Shown here: piece after piece, positions 14,041 through 27,334 of the stretch
Numbering within the stretch: the first letter of the stretch is position 1
How the letters are laid out: every line of letters begins with the position of its first letter
Assembly: GCA_012295275.1 (NCBI GenBank)
Contig: CM022673.1
Span: forward strand, 18,266,310 to 18,330,309
Length of the DNA: 64,000 bases
Reading direction: 5' to 3'
Source of the DNA: Chrysomallon squamiferum
Lineage: Eukaryota > Mollusca > Gastropoda > Neomphalida > Peltospiridae
The notes under the pieces: generated by a model
Told to the model about the DNA's origin: nothing
The model's database searches: none
Seen by the model: the letters and a program-made list of their open reading frames with translations, nothing else
Program-made: the position numbers and the translations under genes

Positions 14041-14570
14041 AGAGAATTAAAGTACAGAATATACTATACAACTTACATAGATGATTTATCTCTTACATTA
14101 TATCTTACTAAACTTATAGAGAAAATTTAATCTTTTACATTATATCTTACACAACTAGAGAATATTTATCTTTTACATTGTATTTTACAAAACTTATAGA
14201 GAAAATGTATCTTTTACATTATATCTTACACAGATTACAGGGAAGATTTTTTATATCTTACGTAACGTACAGAGATGATTTATCTTTTATATCTTACACA
14301 ACTAGAGAAAAATCTTACACAGATTACGTACTTAGAGATGATTTATCTTTTACATTATACCTTACATAGATTACAGGGAAGATTTAACTTCTACATTATA
14401 TCTTACACAACTAGAGATGATTTATCTTTTACATTATACCTTACATAGATTACAGGGAAGATTTAACTTCTACATTATATCTTACACAACTAGAGAAGAT
14501 TTATCTTTTACGTTATATCTTACACAGATTACAGGGAAGACTTTTATATCTTACAAAACTTTTATCTTTA
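14041..14570. repeat. AT-rich minisatellite, 40-80-bp units
   Basis: About 530 bp of repeated ATCTTTTACATTATATCTTA blocks alternating with linkers such as ACAACTAGAGA and AGATTACAGGGAAGA. A 79-bp stretch starting at 14337 is repeated essentially exactly from 14416, so part of the array is recent. Confidence 0.88.
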
Positions 14571-14689
14571 AATTAGCAGAGACGTCTGACGTGTGAGGTC
14601 GTCCTCCTGTACCAGTGAGTTAGCGGACATTGTCTAGGTACACAGTCTTATGAGACGTATTTTAAAATAATAGAATAATAATAAGAAAA

Positions 14690-14729
<40 letters not shown>

Positions 14730-16500
14730 AAAGAAAAAGAAGACCACAATACTAACAATACTACAAACACGAAGAAACACACAAGAGATGAGAAAAAAAA
14801 AAAAAAAAAAAAGAATGATTTTTAAAAAAACATTTGGGTAAAGGCTGAAGCTAAATTAATATAAGTTATAAAATATTTAGTTTGACTAGAAGTGATCAGT
14901 CTGAATGTTTCTAGAAACTGATTTATCATCACGGAACAGTGTGTCAGAGTGAAAGGAGAAGCATTCAGAAACTTGACAAAATTAATGATACAAAATTACA
15001 TTAGCAAGTCCACGCTAATCTGTCACCACAGAACTGACCTAGGACGACACAACACTGACACAGTGAATGTATCAATTAGTTTATTCATTTACATCATTTA
15101 CATTTTAATAGATTTGTTTCTTCCGATTTAATAATCATCATCATCATCATCATCATCACCTTCATCATTATCATAATTATTCCTCCTTTTTTTTTTTGAT
15201 TCTATAATCATGTCAGAAATAAATCTATATTCATGATTATGGCTTTTATTTAATATTAAACAGATGAAAAGACATAGCTGCAATTTAGATTTCAGTTGTT
15301 GACTTGCTAATGAGGTTCATCATTTTAATACTGAAACGAGTAAGAGGTAGCCGGATCTGGAGAGACCACTGGTCAGTTTAATAGTCCAGCTTTGACTGTG
15401 ACTGTATGTTTGCTTTCTCGCCAGTAACAAGCTGCAAGTAAACCTGCCTGACTGCCAACAAGTGTAATTAAAACAACAATAAAATCAAATTTCCTGTCTC
15501 ACGTCTTTATTTCACAAAAGTGATTACGACACATCTGTGATAATAGATCATAATAAAATATTTTGTCAATTATCTATTTACATTTATATAGTATACCTGA
15601 AACACAGATGAAATAAGCCAGAGTGTAAGCAGAGTTCAAAACAAAATCTATATAACTATTCATTCATCAGTAACAGCTCGGATATCTCTGTTTTGTCTCA
15701 TTTTAAAAGTTTATTTTGTAGTTTTGAGACTTTTTCTCTGAGGCTAACGCAACAGAGGTAATGTAACCGGTCAAGTCTAATACACATTTTAACCCTGGAT
15801 AGTTGTAGATTTTCAATTTTAAACTGTGTATAATCTCTCACTTTGTCAAAACTCTCTCATTTTTCATTGGTCATGTTTTCGTAATCTAGATATTTCTTCG
15901 TGACGATGGAAAATGAATTTACACGTGACAAATTGTGTTTTCTGTGGTTGTGTTAGAGATGCAAGGTTTCCCTGCAGAAGACTGTAAAGCTAATTGTAAG
16001 TTAGAAATGTTCAGAGTTTACTCCCAGTAGTTGACTGAGACTAATGAGTTTGAGAATTCTGGTTTGTGATAACAGTTTTCATTAGTGTTTAATAAAACTG
16101 TCCACTCTTCATGATTGGTACACCAAGTAGACACTTCGCAGTGATTAATTTTAGAGATACTTCCGCTCAGAGAAATAGTTCTCACGTAAAATTGCTCTCG
16201 TGCATCGTGGTTAAACAAACACAAGATAAATGCTGATTTAGTTAAATACCTCGTTAGACTGACCATGCAGTTCACTGTGATATTAAAAATAAATAATAAC
16301 AAATAAACAGTTTCGTACTTTAGTACGCAGTATCAGTACGCTAAGTGACAGTATATTTCCGTGACCGATCAGATGACTTATTACGGTAAATTATTTGAGA
16401 GTATCGAGTAAATTGGTATATTCAGTAAACTAATTCATGGTGATAGATCAAAGAGGTAATTACGCTAAGTAATATAGTCCAGTGTGACGAATCACGCAGA
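14571..16500. other. intergenic, no gene seen
   Basis: Holds (GAT)n at about 14693-14730, poly-A at about 14796-14813 and (ATC)n at about 15133-15157. A 94-codon minus-strand frame (16018-16302) begins with a hydrophobic stretch and has several cysteines, but I recognise no domain and cannot support it as a gene. Confidence 0.4.
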
Positions 16501-17900
16501 TTATTGCGCTAATGAAACAGTTCCGTATGAGAAAACTCACGTCGAAAGAAGTATTATTTTCAGAACTGTGGATGTTCGATAATTATCTAATAAAAATAGC
16601 AGTAATTCTCCCTGGAGAAAACTACATTTGTCAGTACTTAAATACTGAGTCAGTTATAGATGTTTTAAATGTCAATTTTAAACTCAGCGGTTTTAAATAA
16701 AGTACTATCTCACCCACATATTTTCACATTCATTTAAACTCCTTATTTTTATCTGTGTCTCGTTTTTTTCACTTCTTTCCTTCTCACTGCGTCATTCCGT
16801 GACAAGTCGTGATAATGCGAATGCTGACGGCCACGCCCAGTTTGGACAAAAATCATCAAAATTGCTAGGACTGTATTTTGGAAACCGTTTGCTAAAAAAT
16901 AGAAAAATCAGCACTTTTTACTCCGGGTACCACAAAATACCACTTTCTTTTTCAGCCAAATTGGAAGCTGTTAGGTTTCATCCTTTGGCTGATTTGACAT
17001 GGAATGACATGGAATGACATGGAATGACCCTTTCTGTCTACTTCTCAGATTTTAATGCCAGCGCCGTCTTAAACTACTGCAGCAACCATCACTACTATTA
17101 TATATTATTTCTAATTTCCAATTGTAATTACGACTATTATTATTATTGTTCCAAAACTCTGTATTATTACTATTTCTGAAAATGCTAAAATATTATTTTA
17201 CATTAGTATTGTGAAACTCCAGAAAGAAAGAAATTTGTCTTTCTCTGAGATCTCTATTTCTACAGCGATGACGTAATCATTTGAAATGGAAACATCGACT
17301 TCCTCCTGTATGTGCTAAGACGCAGGTCGCCATGTCTCAGTTCTTATTTGTTACTATGGAAACCGATGCAAAACACAGTTTTTAATTTGTTTTTTAATTT
17401 GTTTTTTCTTCTTTTGCAGCAAGTTTTGTACAGTCATTTAATTTTGTTTCTTCATAAAAGTCTCGTGTTAGCGAGATTTATTGATTTTGCATGTTTTTTA
17501 TTTTTCAAATCATACGCTTGAATATTAATCATACATTCGTATTGTGACCCAGTAGTTTAGTTGTTTTAAACTGTCAACAATGACAACAAGAAAGGAGAAG
17601 AAGAAAAATGTAAAAATAATTTTCACTATTTTCACTCCTTAACGACGTTTACAGCTGACGTATAAATACGTCAAAGAACAAACAAAACAAACAAACAAAC
17701 AAAAAAATAAATAAGTAAATAAGTAAATAAGTAAATAAATAAATTCACTGCTAACTAAATTCAGGTAGTATGGGATACTGGTGTAATAACTTTCTTAGTG
17801 TCCTCGTAACTGTGGTAACAGTATGAGTAATTATTGTAATTATAGTAGTAGTAGTAGTAATATTATCATGAACGATCACTATAAAAACAAATAATAACAT

Positions 17901-17901
17901 C

Positions 17902-17937
<36 letters not shown>

Positions 17938-17970
17938 AAAATAAAAAATATAAAATATAAAAAAATAAAA

Positions 17971-18032
<62 letters not shown>

Positions 18033-18042
18033 TAATAATAAT
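17901..18042. repeat. poly-A followed by (TAA)n
   Basis: A run of about 31 A at about 17905-17935 is followed by TAAAA-type linkers and a pure (AAT)n block at about 17972-18042. An A-tail plus A-rich simple repeat could be the relic of a retroposon 3' end, but no body could be recognised. Confidence 0.85.
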
Positions 18043-18439
18043 AAGTATTAATGGCGTCTCATCGCTGTAACTATTATTTCAGAGGGTTTATTTGTCTGCG
18101 CGAGCTGTCACAAAGACTCAAGAAAACTTGTTTACATGCAGAATTTCACAAACAAAATCATTGTTTCGTTCAAATGGAACGAAATATTCTGTAAAAATAG
18201 CGACACGTCGAGACGAAGATCTGAGTTTTTATTTCTTTTCTACTCCAAATACATTTTCGTCCAAGTTTAGTGATGTAACTAGTTTCTGATCAAACAAACA
18301 GAACAAATGAGACGTCTGTGATCAGCTTAATAATTTGACATAACGTTGAGACTCTAATAACTGGAATTTTAATTGTTTATACATCTACCGCTAATGCGAC
18401 TGCTTCAGTTACTGTGTCTGTACTACAGCTACTGTAACT

Positions 18440-18573
18440 ACCACACAACCAACTAGTTCAGCTACTACTAATATTACTACTTCCATTACTACTACTATTA
18501 TTACTACTACCATTACTACTTTTACTACTACTATTTCTACAACTTTCATTGAATTTACAATACTACAACCACA

Positions 18574-18616
<43 letters not shown>

Positions 18617-18645
18617 AATTATTATTATTATTATTATTATTACTT
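18440..18645. repeat. degenerate (TAC)n island followed by (TTA)n
   Basis: Imperfect ACT/TAC triplets at about 18440-18560 precede a (TTA)n block at about 18573-18640. Confidence 0.85.
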
Positions 18646-19140
18646 GGATCTGTAACTATTGTTGTTATTCAGATATCTCTGTGCCATATTTTTTTACTCG
18701 AGCCGGACCGGCTACTAAACTATAAATTGTTTCGATTTACAATTTCATGCTAAGACGACCAAACAGAAACTCTGGCAATTCCAATTTCTGTCGTGAAATT
18801 GCTGTATCAGGAAAAGGCAAATGAGTCTTATGCGAAAATGACCGTCTAAATCACACTAATACACTTACATGTTAATGACGAATTAAACTAGTAAAGTGAT
18901 ACGTATTAAAATAAGCACGCTAAGTCTGAATTAAGTGACGTATCTAGATAACACAAATAATCACTTTATACAGTCTAAAGTAGCTGTTCAAGCGACGGAT
19001 ATCTTTTTCAGTAATAAAGTATTTCTAAACTTCATGTAAACATCTTGAAAACTGTAAATATCTGTACCAAGTCCCGTAAATATGTTTGTAATATTTATGT
19101 AGATTTTGTTAGTTTAGTTTAATTTAGTTTATTGTGCTTT

Positions 19141-19169
19141 TATTAATTAATTAATTAATTAATTAATTA

Positions 19170-19217
<48 letters not shown>

Positions 19218-19242
19218 TTGTCATTGTTGTTGTTGTTGTTGT
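19141..19242. repeat. (TTAA)n-(TTA)n-(TTG)n composite microsatellite
   Basis: TTAA tetramers (about 19143-19170) pass into TTA (about 19171-19216) and then TTG (about 19223-19242). Confidence 0.93.
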
Positions 19243-19735
19243 CTACAGCAAAGACTGTTTTAAAGTGTACTTCAGTTTGATCTTCAGCTCACTTTGCTGA
19301 TATCTGTTTTGATAATGAATCTAGATAACTGCAAGGAACGTCTGCGTAAGTCATACAGCTGAATAACTAAATTAGATATATGTTCCCCAAAGACTTCAAA
19401 ATTACTTCAGGAAATTGACAGATTTGTTATGTATCTAGATTACATCTCAAAATAGCTGCTACGTAAAACACACATGTAAATATCCCCGCCGAAACTATAC
19501 ACAAATAATATTTTATTTAACCAAGTATCTTCTGCGTGAACGACTTATAAAAATAACTAATTTGACAATTTTGAAAATAACGTCAGTGAACTATTATGTC
19601 GTACAGATATCTAGATAAGTGTCAAAACTAAATAACGGTATCGTAAACGACATAACTGTCTAAATAATCACAATCAACAGCAATAACGAAGTTTGCAAAT
19701 AAATCCAGTATAAACCTGTGTTACCAAAACGACAG

Positions 19736-19800
19736 GATCGTGAATCGAATTTTGGTTTTACAATCCAACGCGTAAGGGTAACTGATCTGTCAGTTGGGCT
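19736..19800 (-). repeat. possible tRNA-derived SINE head, minus strand
   Basis: On the minus strand AAAATTCGATTCACGATCC (B-box-like, about 19737-19755) lies about 30 bp after GTTACCCTTACGCGTTGG (A-box-like). The order fits a tRNA-derived SINE head. No intact tRNA fold is apparent. Confidence 0.35.
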
Positions 19801-20083
19801 TTGCAAAGCCATGTATCAAACCAGCCAGGATGGAAGACAATTTAATTAGAAGCCACGTTCACGTTATTATGCCGCAGCTTTATTTGGCCTCAATGAATTA
19901 AACAATGACCGAATTCCCCTAAAGAAACTGACCGACGAGCCTTCAGAAGAGAAAATCTAAATTCAAGGCATGGACACAGACGACTTGATAATATAGTTTC
20001 GGTGTGATTCGCGAAACTTCGTCATCGGTCGGAAATATTCGTCCTTTTTCGAAACATTTGGTATTTTATGCGAAAAATTATTG

Positions 20084-20205
20084 TTATTTATTTTTTTTTT
20101 TTTTTTTTTTTTAAAAATTAAACTGTAGTTAGTATTCTCCTCCTTCTCTTCCCCCTCTTCTTCTTCTTCTTCTTCTTCTTCTTCTTCTTCTTCTACTTCT
20201 ACTTC
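20084..20205. repeat. poly-T and (CTT)n
   Basis: Poly-T at about 20090-20112 and TTC triplets at about 20158-20204. Confidence 0.92.
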
Positions 20206-21661
20206 TGCAAAGAATAGTTTTCATTTCAGGTTATGCTAAACAGGCCTGACAAGTAAATGATGAAGGAACAAGTTTACTATTAGTATATTTTGAAAAAAGA
20301 TCGAGTTGAAATCATGTGCTTTATTATATAATATTTACACGTTGTGATAGTTATTTTCGAATATTTTAACTTTTACTCTAATTCGTAGAGCTGATAAGGA
20401 AACTGAGAGGGCAAGACAGAAACAAGAGAGAGCACAGAAGAGGAAATAAGAGAAACTCAGAGTAAGAAAACAAAATTAAAAAGTCAGGCTGAGTGAGTTG
20501 GGTTGAGGAGAGTGTTAGAGAGGATCACGAAATTCACTGAACTATACTCTTTTAGAAATATATCACTTCGTTCTGAGAAAAAAGAAAAAGAAAATAATGA
20601 AAATGAAAATTTAATTTGAAACTGCAAAAAAATTAATTACTTCTAAAATTATGGTGTGAATTTGAAATTCATTACATGGTAGAAGATATGTGCAACATTT
20701 AAAAAATATATATTTTAAATATTTTTTAATACTTTCTTTTGTTTATCTTCTTCTACACCTTTTTTTTTTTTTTGGCATTCTTTCCGTATTTTTATCCTTT
20801 TTCAGCGAAAAAGCTGCACAGTATTTACCACGGATCAGTAAACGAGATTAATATATAAATGTCTAAATATTTGAAATGAAAAATAATAATAAGTTTCGTT
20901 CATGCAAGATATTGCTGTAATATTTATAGGATTTTCTTGTAAACACGTCATATTAATAACATATTGCGTATTATTTACGGTAAACTCGTCACATGGATAT
21001 TTTGTGCTGGAAGCTCTGAGCGCTATTTTACTATCTAGCCGTAAACAACAACGTCTTGTAACGAAATTAATTACATGTGAAAACAGTATCTTAAATATAC
21101 CACAAAAATTAATTACTTTAATATAGCGATATATTCTGTTTAGGTATGCAAAATATATATGATAATTAATTAAACAGGCAACTGCGAAATGTTATGTTAA
21201 AGATAATAGGAGATTACACAACAGAAACATTTTAACTGAATGTGACTGCGCGTGTATGTGTGTTTTTATATTCATGTGTAAGTGCATGCGTGAATGTATG
21301 TGTATGCGTATGTGAGTGTGTATTACATGTATCTATATAATATAAATGTATGTGTATGTAAGTCTGGTTCATATACTACATTTAGTACCATAGAGACTAT
21401 GTTCAGCTGTTCTGTAGTCCAAAATTGCAGGAATTCTGGTCTACTGTGAAAGTATATTACTCTGGGAATGTGTGTGTCTGTTTGTGTGTGTTGGCGGGGG
21501 AGGGGGTATGTGTGTGTGCATACACGAATTTTCATCAAAGCAAAACACCGATTTAAGATGTACTGGCACAAAAAGAATCTGCAATGACAAGGGAAATAAC
21601 TCGTATGTCCTTAAACGGTACAGAGTTACTTCTTCATTTTTAGTTTTTGTTACAAACACAC

Positions 21662-21692
21662 TATTATCGTCATTATTATTATTATTATTATT

Positions 21693-21728
<36 letters not shown>

Positions 21729-21735
21729 ATTTGTT
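21662..21735. repeat. (TTA)n-(TTG)n microsatellite
   Basis: TTA triplets pass directly into about 12 TTG triplets. Confidence 0.92.
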
Positions 21736-21841
21736 GTTGCTGTTCTTAATATAGCAGTAATCGTAACAGTAAACTCATTCTCGCACTTTTTACAACCTTA
21801 ATCTACGTTTTGATATCACACACACATACATTTATTTATTT

Positions 21842-21945
21842 ACTACAACTACTACGGCTACTACTGCTACTACAACTACTACTACTATTATACTACTGCT
21901 GCTACTATTACTATGCTACTGCTACTACTGCTACTACTATCTGAT
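21842..21945. repeat. degenerate (CTA)n island
   Basis: Imperfect CTA/CTG/ACT triplets over about 100 bp. Confidence 0.8.
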
Positions 21946-23040
21946 TACTATTTATTTGTTGATAAATAACCTGCAGTTGGTTGAATAATGATTAAATACG
22001 TTTTATCTTGATAGATTCTAGATTCGCATATTTGTTTTTCTTTTTCATATGCACGTGCATGACGTCCCTGTTGTCTCTCTCTCGAATCGTCTAAAACTGA
22101 ACACAGATTTGTACAAATGTCTGACGTGCGTGTCCAGTGAAAACGAACTCAACACGGCATTCTTAGACAGCATTTTACACCTACCAGAATTAAATGAAAA
22201 TAAAGGATCACGTGAATGTCGAAGATGAAAACATTAAGCTAAATACGACTAAATAAAGGATAAAAGAATTACGCAGTTACTGAAATCATCACGGAACCAC
22301 GTCTGATCGTTTTAAAAAGTGTAAAACTGTGTTCGTTGGTTATTTCTATTCAGTGTGTAAACTGCACGTAGACATTAACGCGATATGACATAAGATAAAT
22401 TGTATTCATAACTTGTGGACACACTTTAAATGGCATACCTCTGCACACCCCATTATTGACTCACTAATCGCTTAGATAAATATAGAACCGGTGAAACCGT
22501 ATTTCGAACTCTGTTAAATAAACTTTCTTTTTATGATACTAATAGGACGGATGACAGGAAGGGTGGTTATAAGAAAAGATTATAATTTCACAAAATGAGT
22601 TACTTGAGTTTGATAATGATTGCTCAACAGTTTGAAATGATGAATATTAAAAGTCTTAAATTACGGTGGTAATTATTAAATAATAGTTAAATAAATACTG
22701 AGATAACAGTGTTTAATTATTAATATTTTGGAACATAACTATGATTTATTGAAAGTAATATAAAATAAAATAAATAATAAACAATATTTTTTTAATATAA
22801 AACAAACAGTTCTTCATTCCCTTGGTTACTGTTAAAAGAAAACTGGAAATCTAGGTCATTCTAGGACATTTCTCTAACGGGCAACTGCTTTACCTGTACA
22901 CCGGCTGATTGTCACGACAGGTATTTCAATTCATTGCTGACCTAGTTGCACACAAAAATGATTTGTCTTGTGCAGTACAGGAAAACAAAGTAAAGAAACA
23001 GGTTTTGTTTGCTTCTCTTCAGCATTTATCAGTTTGGATT

Positions 23041-23105
23041 TATTTTATACTGGAGTAGTTGTGCTCGCTTGCGTGTCGAGTTCACGAGATCAGCCGAAGG
23101 TACGT
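23041..23105 (+). promoter_or_regulatory. candidate promoter and 5' non-coding exon
   Basis: TATTTTATA at 23041-23049 is followed by a less AT-rich segment that ends in CCGAAG, directly before a strong 5' splice site GTACGT at 23100-23105. The next coding exon on this strand starts at 27179, seven bases upstream of its ATG, as expected if the 5' UTR is split by an intron. Joining the two is my inference. There is no initiator or transcript evidence. Confidence 0.25.
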
Positions 23106-24329
23106 AATTTTATTTGAATCCGTTTTCCGCCGTTATCCTTATTTGAAATATAACATTGTTAATATGGCGACATTTTCCCAATGAGGTTGGGAATATTTTG
23201 AAAAGTATTTATAATAAATATATTTTTGTCGTGTCTGATTTACTGTATTTTCCTCTCTGAAAAGACGACCAGTCGAGGTGTAAACGATTTGAACTATTTA
23301 ACTGACTGGAAACTCATCGAATACATCAGTCATATGTAATTGTTTCCGGTTTTGTCAAACGTTAATAATCTGACCTACATTAAAATATAACAAATTAAAT
23401 ATGTACTTAATTGTCTAGAATCTAAATATGTCTTCTATATATATCTATACACACTAACACACATGAATGTGTGTCGTCTATTTGTGCACGTGTTCGTACG
23501 TATTGTGTGTGTGTGTATATATATATTTTGTATGTACTATATATATAAGTAAGTATTAAAAGAAACATCTAAAGGTGAATAGTCACAGACGATATATTCC
23601 ACTTAAAACACATCACTAGTCTTGTTAATTAGTAATAATTAATAGGACTTCGTGTGTGTGTGTGTGTGGGGGGCGGCGTTTGTGTGCGTGTATGTGCGTT
23701 TACTTGGAAGCAAGCTGTAAAATTATGTAATGTTTTCTACTTATCTCTGTATATATGTATGTATGTGTTTATGTGGATAGGCATTTACTATAAATGTTTG
23801 AGATTGTGTGATCTTAGTAGGAATGAAAGAGTGTCTGTCTGTATCTACTGATATCATGTACTTCTATTTGTATACAGAGTACGATTATTTTATTTCAATG
23901 TGATGTGTACAAACCTCGGCTGCAAATGTCCTTTTATAAGTCTATATTTACTAGTATGCCTACAGAATTTTCTTCTCATGTGTTCCAATGTTTGTGTAAC
24001 TGAATAATGAACAACCTGCTATCTGGCCATGAGTTTGTTTACAAAAGCAAAACAAACAAGTTAAAATAGCTGACATTGTGAAAACAATGAGCTGTGTTTT
24101 CTTCAAGTATTCGTTGTATCGGTCAACAGACTGTAGTCAAAAACAGCATTAACCCGTAATAACAACACAGCCTGGCTAGGACGCAGTTTTGATCTCTAAT
24201 AAATGTAGATATACTTCAAAATGTAGACTGGTTAACTTACATATTTTTAAAAATAACAACAACAAGACAAAATTAAAGTATTAAATAAATGTATTTTCAG
24301 TCATTTTCTTTTTCTACTCCTTATTCTTT

Positions 24330-24333
<4 letters not shown>

Positions 24334-24428
<95 letters not shown>

Positions 24429-24446
24429 CTGTCTGTCTGTCTGTCT
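24334..24446. repeat. (TC)n microsatellite with (GTCT)n tail
   Basis: About 45 TC units are followed by GTCT tetramers. Confidence 0.97.
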
Positions 24447-24639
24447 AACTCATTAAGTCTCCCATCTGATCTTATTATTTTGCTGCATCAGTGTCACAAA
24501 ATCTATATATCTTTCTTCACCTCTTTTTCTGTTTTTCTTTGTGTGAAATAAACCATGCTGAAAGAAGAAATCTGCATTAGCTTTTCATCCGCAGACAAAG
24601 CCGGAATGTCAGCCAGCGTGCTACTTTTCATAGAACAAG

Positions 24640-24666
24640 AAAAAAAAAAAAAAAAAAAAAAAAAAA
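24640..24666. repeat. poly-A tract
   Basis: A run of about 27 A with no recognisable retroposon body upstream. Confidence 0.9.
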
Positions 24667-26182
24667 TAAACAAATTCAACAAGCTGGTATTAATAACGCG
24701 CTGTAAACGATTTCATATCACCTAAATGTCACTCATGCATGAAGTCAGCTTCGTGCAAGGCAGCGTTGTAAAGAATCACTGGTGTGGAAAAAACGATGTG
24801 AAGTTACAGGTGCGGAGAATCTTGGGTGAACCGTCAACCGATGTGAATGTTCCATGTTTTCAAATATACGAGTCTAACTATATATTCATAAAAATACTCT
24901 TGAGTTGACTTTTTAGGACAGTTACAAAGTTCATTCAAATGATATTTCCACCTCCCCCCCACTGTAAAATAACTTGGACCGGCGCCTTGTATCATTGTAA
25001 AACTAAAGACCAGCAATTTGTAAAAATCTCAGATAGTGTAATACTTCAGGAAGGTTGTTCACACAGGTAAGCCGTTCTTCTCTGATGACTCGTCGAAAGC
25101 TTCAAGTAACAAACTATTTAAAAATACTGTCGCGTTCCACACATATATCAACCTTACAGAGAGAAAATGTTGGTGCTCGTTGTTACGGTTTAGACCTTCA
25201 AAGCTATTAGAACGGGAAGGTAGAAAAAATATACCATTGTAGAATAGAATATATCCACTGTGTGAAAACTATGACATCGGACATGAGTTTCGTTATATAT
25301 ATAAATATATGTATATATATATATATATATTTTTAAGAATCAAACGAACCGTTACGTACCATTTTTATGTTAATCTAAACCAAGCATTTATACATTTTAT
25401 AAATTATTTATTTCTTTAAAAGCTGGTGTCCTTAAAAAACATTATATTTTCTGTAATCTAATCGCGAATTTTTTGAAATCCTCTGACTGATATACTGATA
25501 TATTGCATATTTTTTTTTATTATTATGTAATTTATTGTAAATCCACCATTTTGTTAAAAATGTTATAATTATATTAAATGTGTGAATATATCCTCATATG
25601 TCGTAGAATACGGCCTGGTGCACAAATACATTTCAGTTCAATTTAGATGTTTTTATGTCAGCATTATATAAGTTATTTCTTTCATATCTCATACTGCACT
25701 GAAGTCATAATAATTATTATGTTTAATTTATAATGTAATATATTTGCATACTGACACATGATTATTTATTAATATTCTCTGGCTTCATTTTTAAGATCTC
25801 TTTTGAGAAGGTAAAAGAGTTTCTCATACATTTTGAATTCTAGACTAGGATCAGCACAGTTTTGTAACTAAGCTGATTAGATTAATTTTAATAGCCGATG
25901 TGTCTGGTATTACACCAATTAACATAATACTAAGTTTATTAAATGCCGGGCTTTCACAGTAAGTCTTACATGTTAATGAAATGACCCAACAAATTTATTG
26001 AAATGAATTACTGTAAAATAGATGTAGTACTTACACATAACACTAAAATAGAAATGTAACCGTATACAAATGTTTAAACAAAGATAGAAAAGTATGATAT
26101 AAAATTCAAATCTGTTCCAATCAGAATAAAATGGTTGGTATCAAATACGTAGAACATAGCGTGTCAATGAACACGAATAAAA

Positions 26183-26217
<35 letters not shown>

Positions 26218-27178
26218 ATAGTAATAGCAATAATACTGAAAAACCCCAAACCGTCCAAATTATTGTTTGTTGTTGTTTAGTAAATACTTTAATGGACAAT
26301 ATTGGAAAAATAAACTTAAAATAAATTAACAAACAAACAAATAAATAAATAAATAATAAAAAAGGAAAAAATAAAAAAATAAAAAAAATAAAAAGAAAGA
26401 AAAAAACCTATGTTAATGTAGTCGCTGTATGTGTATTTCATTAAGAAAGCTGAATGCTTAAAGATTATTCTATTTAGATTTATTAGCTGTATTATTCTAT
26501 CACCTGTCTTATGTATCTAATCAAGCCTTACTCCGCATGCTGAATTTCTGAATGTATAAAATAATTATGTTTCACACGATAAAATTCCGTTATTTACGTA
26601 AATAATATGACGTCAAACAATCTTCAGACGTGACGTCAAACAGAGACGTTCCATAATGTAAAAGGTTTTCCGGTTACGTAACATTGACGAACAGTATTTT
26701 ACTTTTGTCGATGATAGAATATGTCTTGGTGATTGAAAAACCGAAGACATGAAACAAATTGTGTACACGTTGAAATAGGAAATGTCTCACTAGAATCTGT
26801 TTATAATTTCATACTCTAACACCATACCCAGTTAATTTTGTGTAAACAAATCAACAAAAAATGAGATCGCGTCGAAGACCCAAATGTCGGTTCGTAATTT
26901 TTTTTTACTTTACAGAGGCAAGAAACACACAGACACAAACTCCTCTCCTAAACATACGTATGCACGTACAAGGTACATAGACCATACAAATAAACATAAA
27001 AATCTAAGCACACACAGTCACTGACACAAGAATATACATAATTGCTCGAAATATCGAGTAGCGAAAAGATTCGAATCTGTAAACCCTAAATAATCAGTGG
27101 AAGTACTAGTTGACTCCCCATCAGATGTTAAACATTATTAATAAACAGAATAACACTCATGTTTTATCTGTTTTACAG
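24667..27178. other. intergenic/upstream of six-exon gene, no exon seen
   Basis: AT-rich, with TA-rich DNA at about 25296-25330, (AGT)n at about 26186-26217 and A-rich tetramers at about 26325-26400. If the gene at 27186 has an upstream exon, this stretch lies in its first intron. Confidence 0.45.
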
Positions 27179-27185
27179 TATCAAG

Positions 27186-27334
27186 ATGGATGGATTTCCA
27201 AAGGCTATTATTATAGCTCGACTAGAAGACGTTATCAACAACGTGAACATGTTGTACCGTCTGGTTAAACCGACCCCTGGAAAGGACGCCGTCGAATCAG
27301 CATCCGGTCTTGTCAACGTCATTCCACAGCGAAG
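27186..27334 (+). CDS. exon 1 of six-exon gene (coding part)
   Basis: Encodes residues 1-49 and two bases of codon 50. A good acceptor (TTTTACAG) ends at 27178 and the donor is GTATCT at 27335. Begins MDGFPKAIIIARLEDVINN. The frame that starts further upstream runs through intron sequence and is not used. Confidence 0.82.

Noticed and set aside
16018-16302. 94-codon minus-strand frame with hydrophobic start and cysteines
   Set aside because: No recognised family and no supporting splice structure. Frames of this length occur by chance in 64 kb.
16799-17017. 72-codon plus-strand frame ending in three 10-bp TGGAATGACA repeats
   Set aside because: No domain recognised. Sequence looks like part of a dispersed repeat, but the ends could not be defined.
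24744-24810. Possible short exon between CAG and GTGCGG
   Set aside because: No family, poor acceptor context and competing frames; too weak to list.
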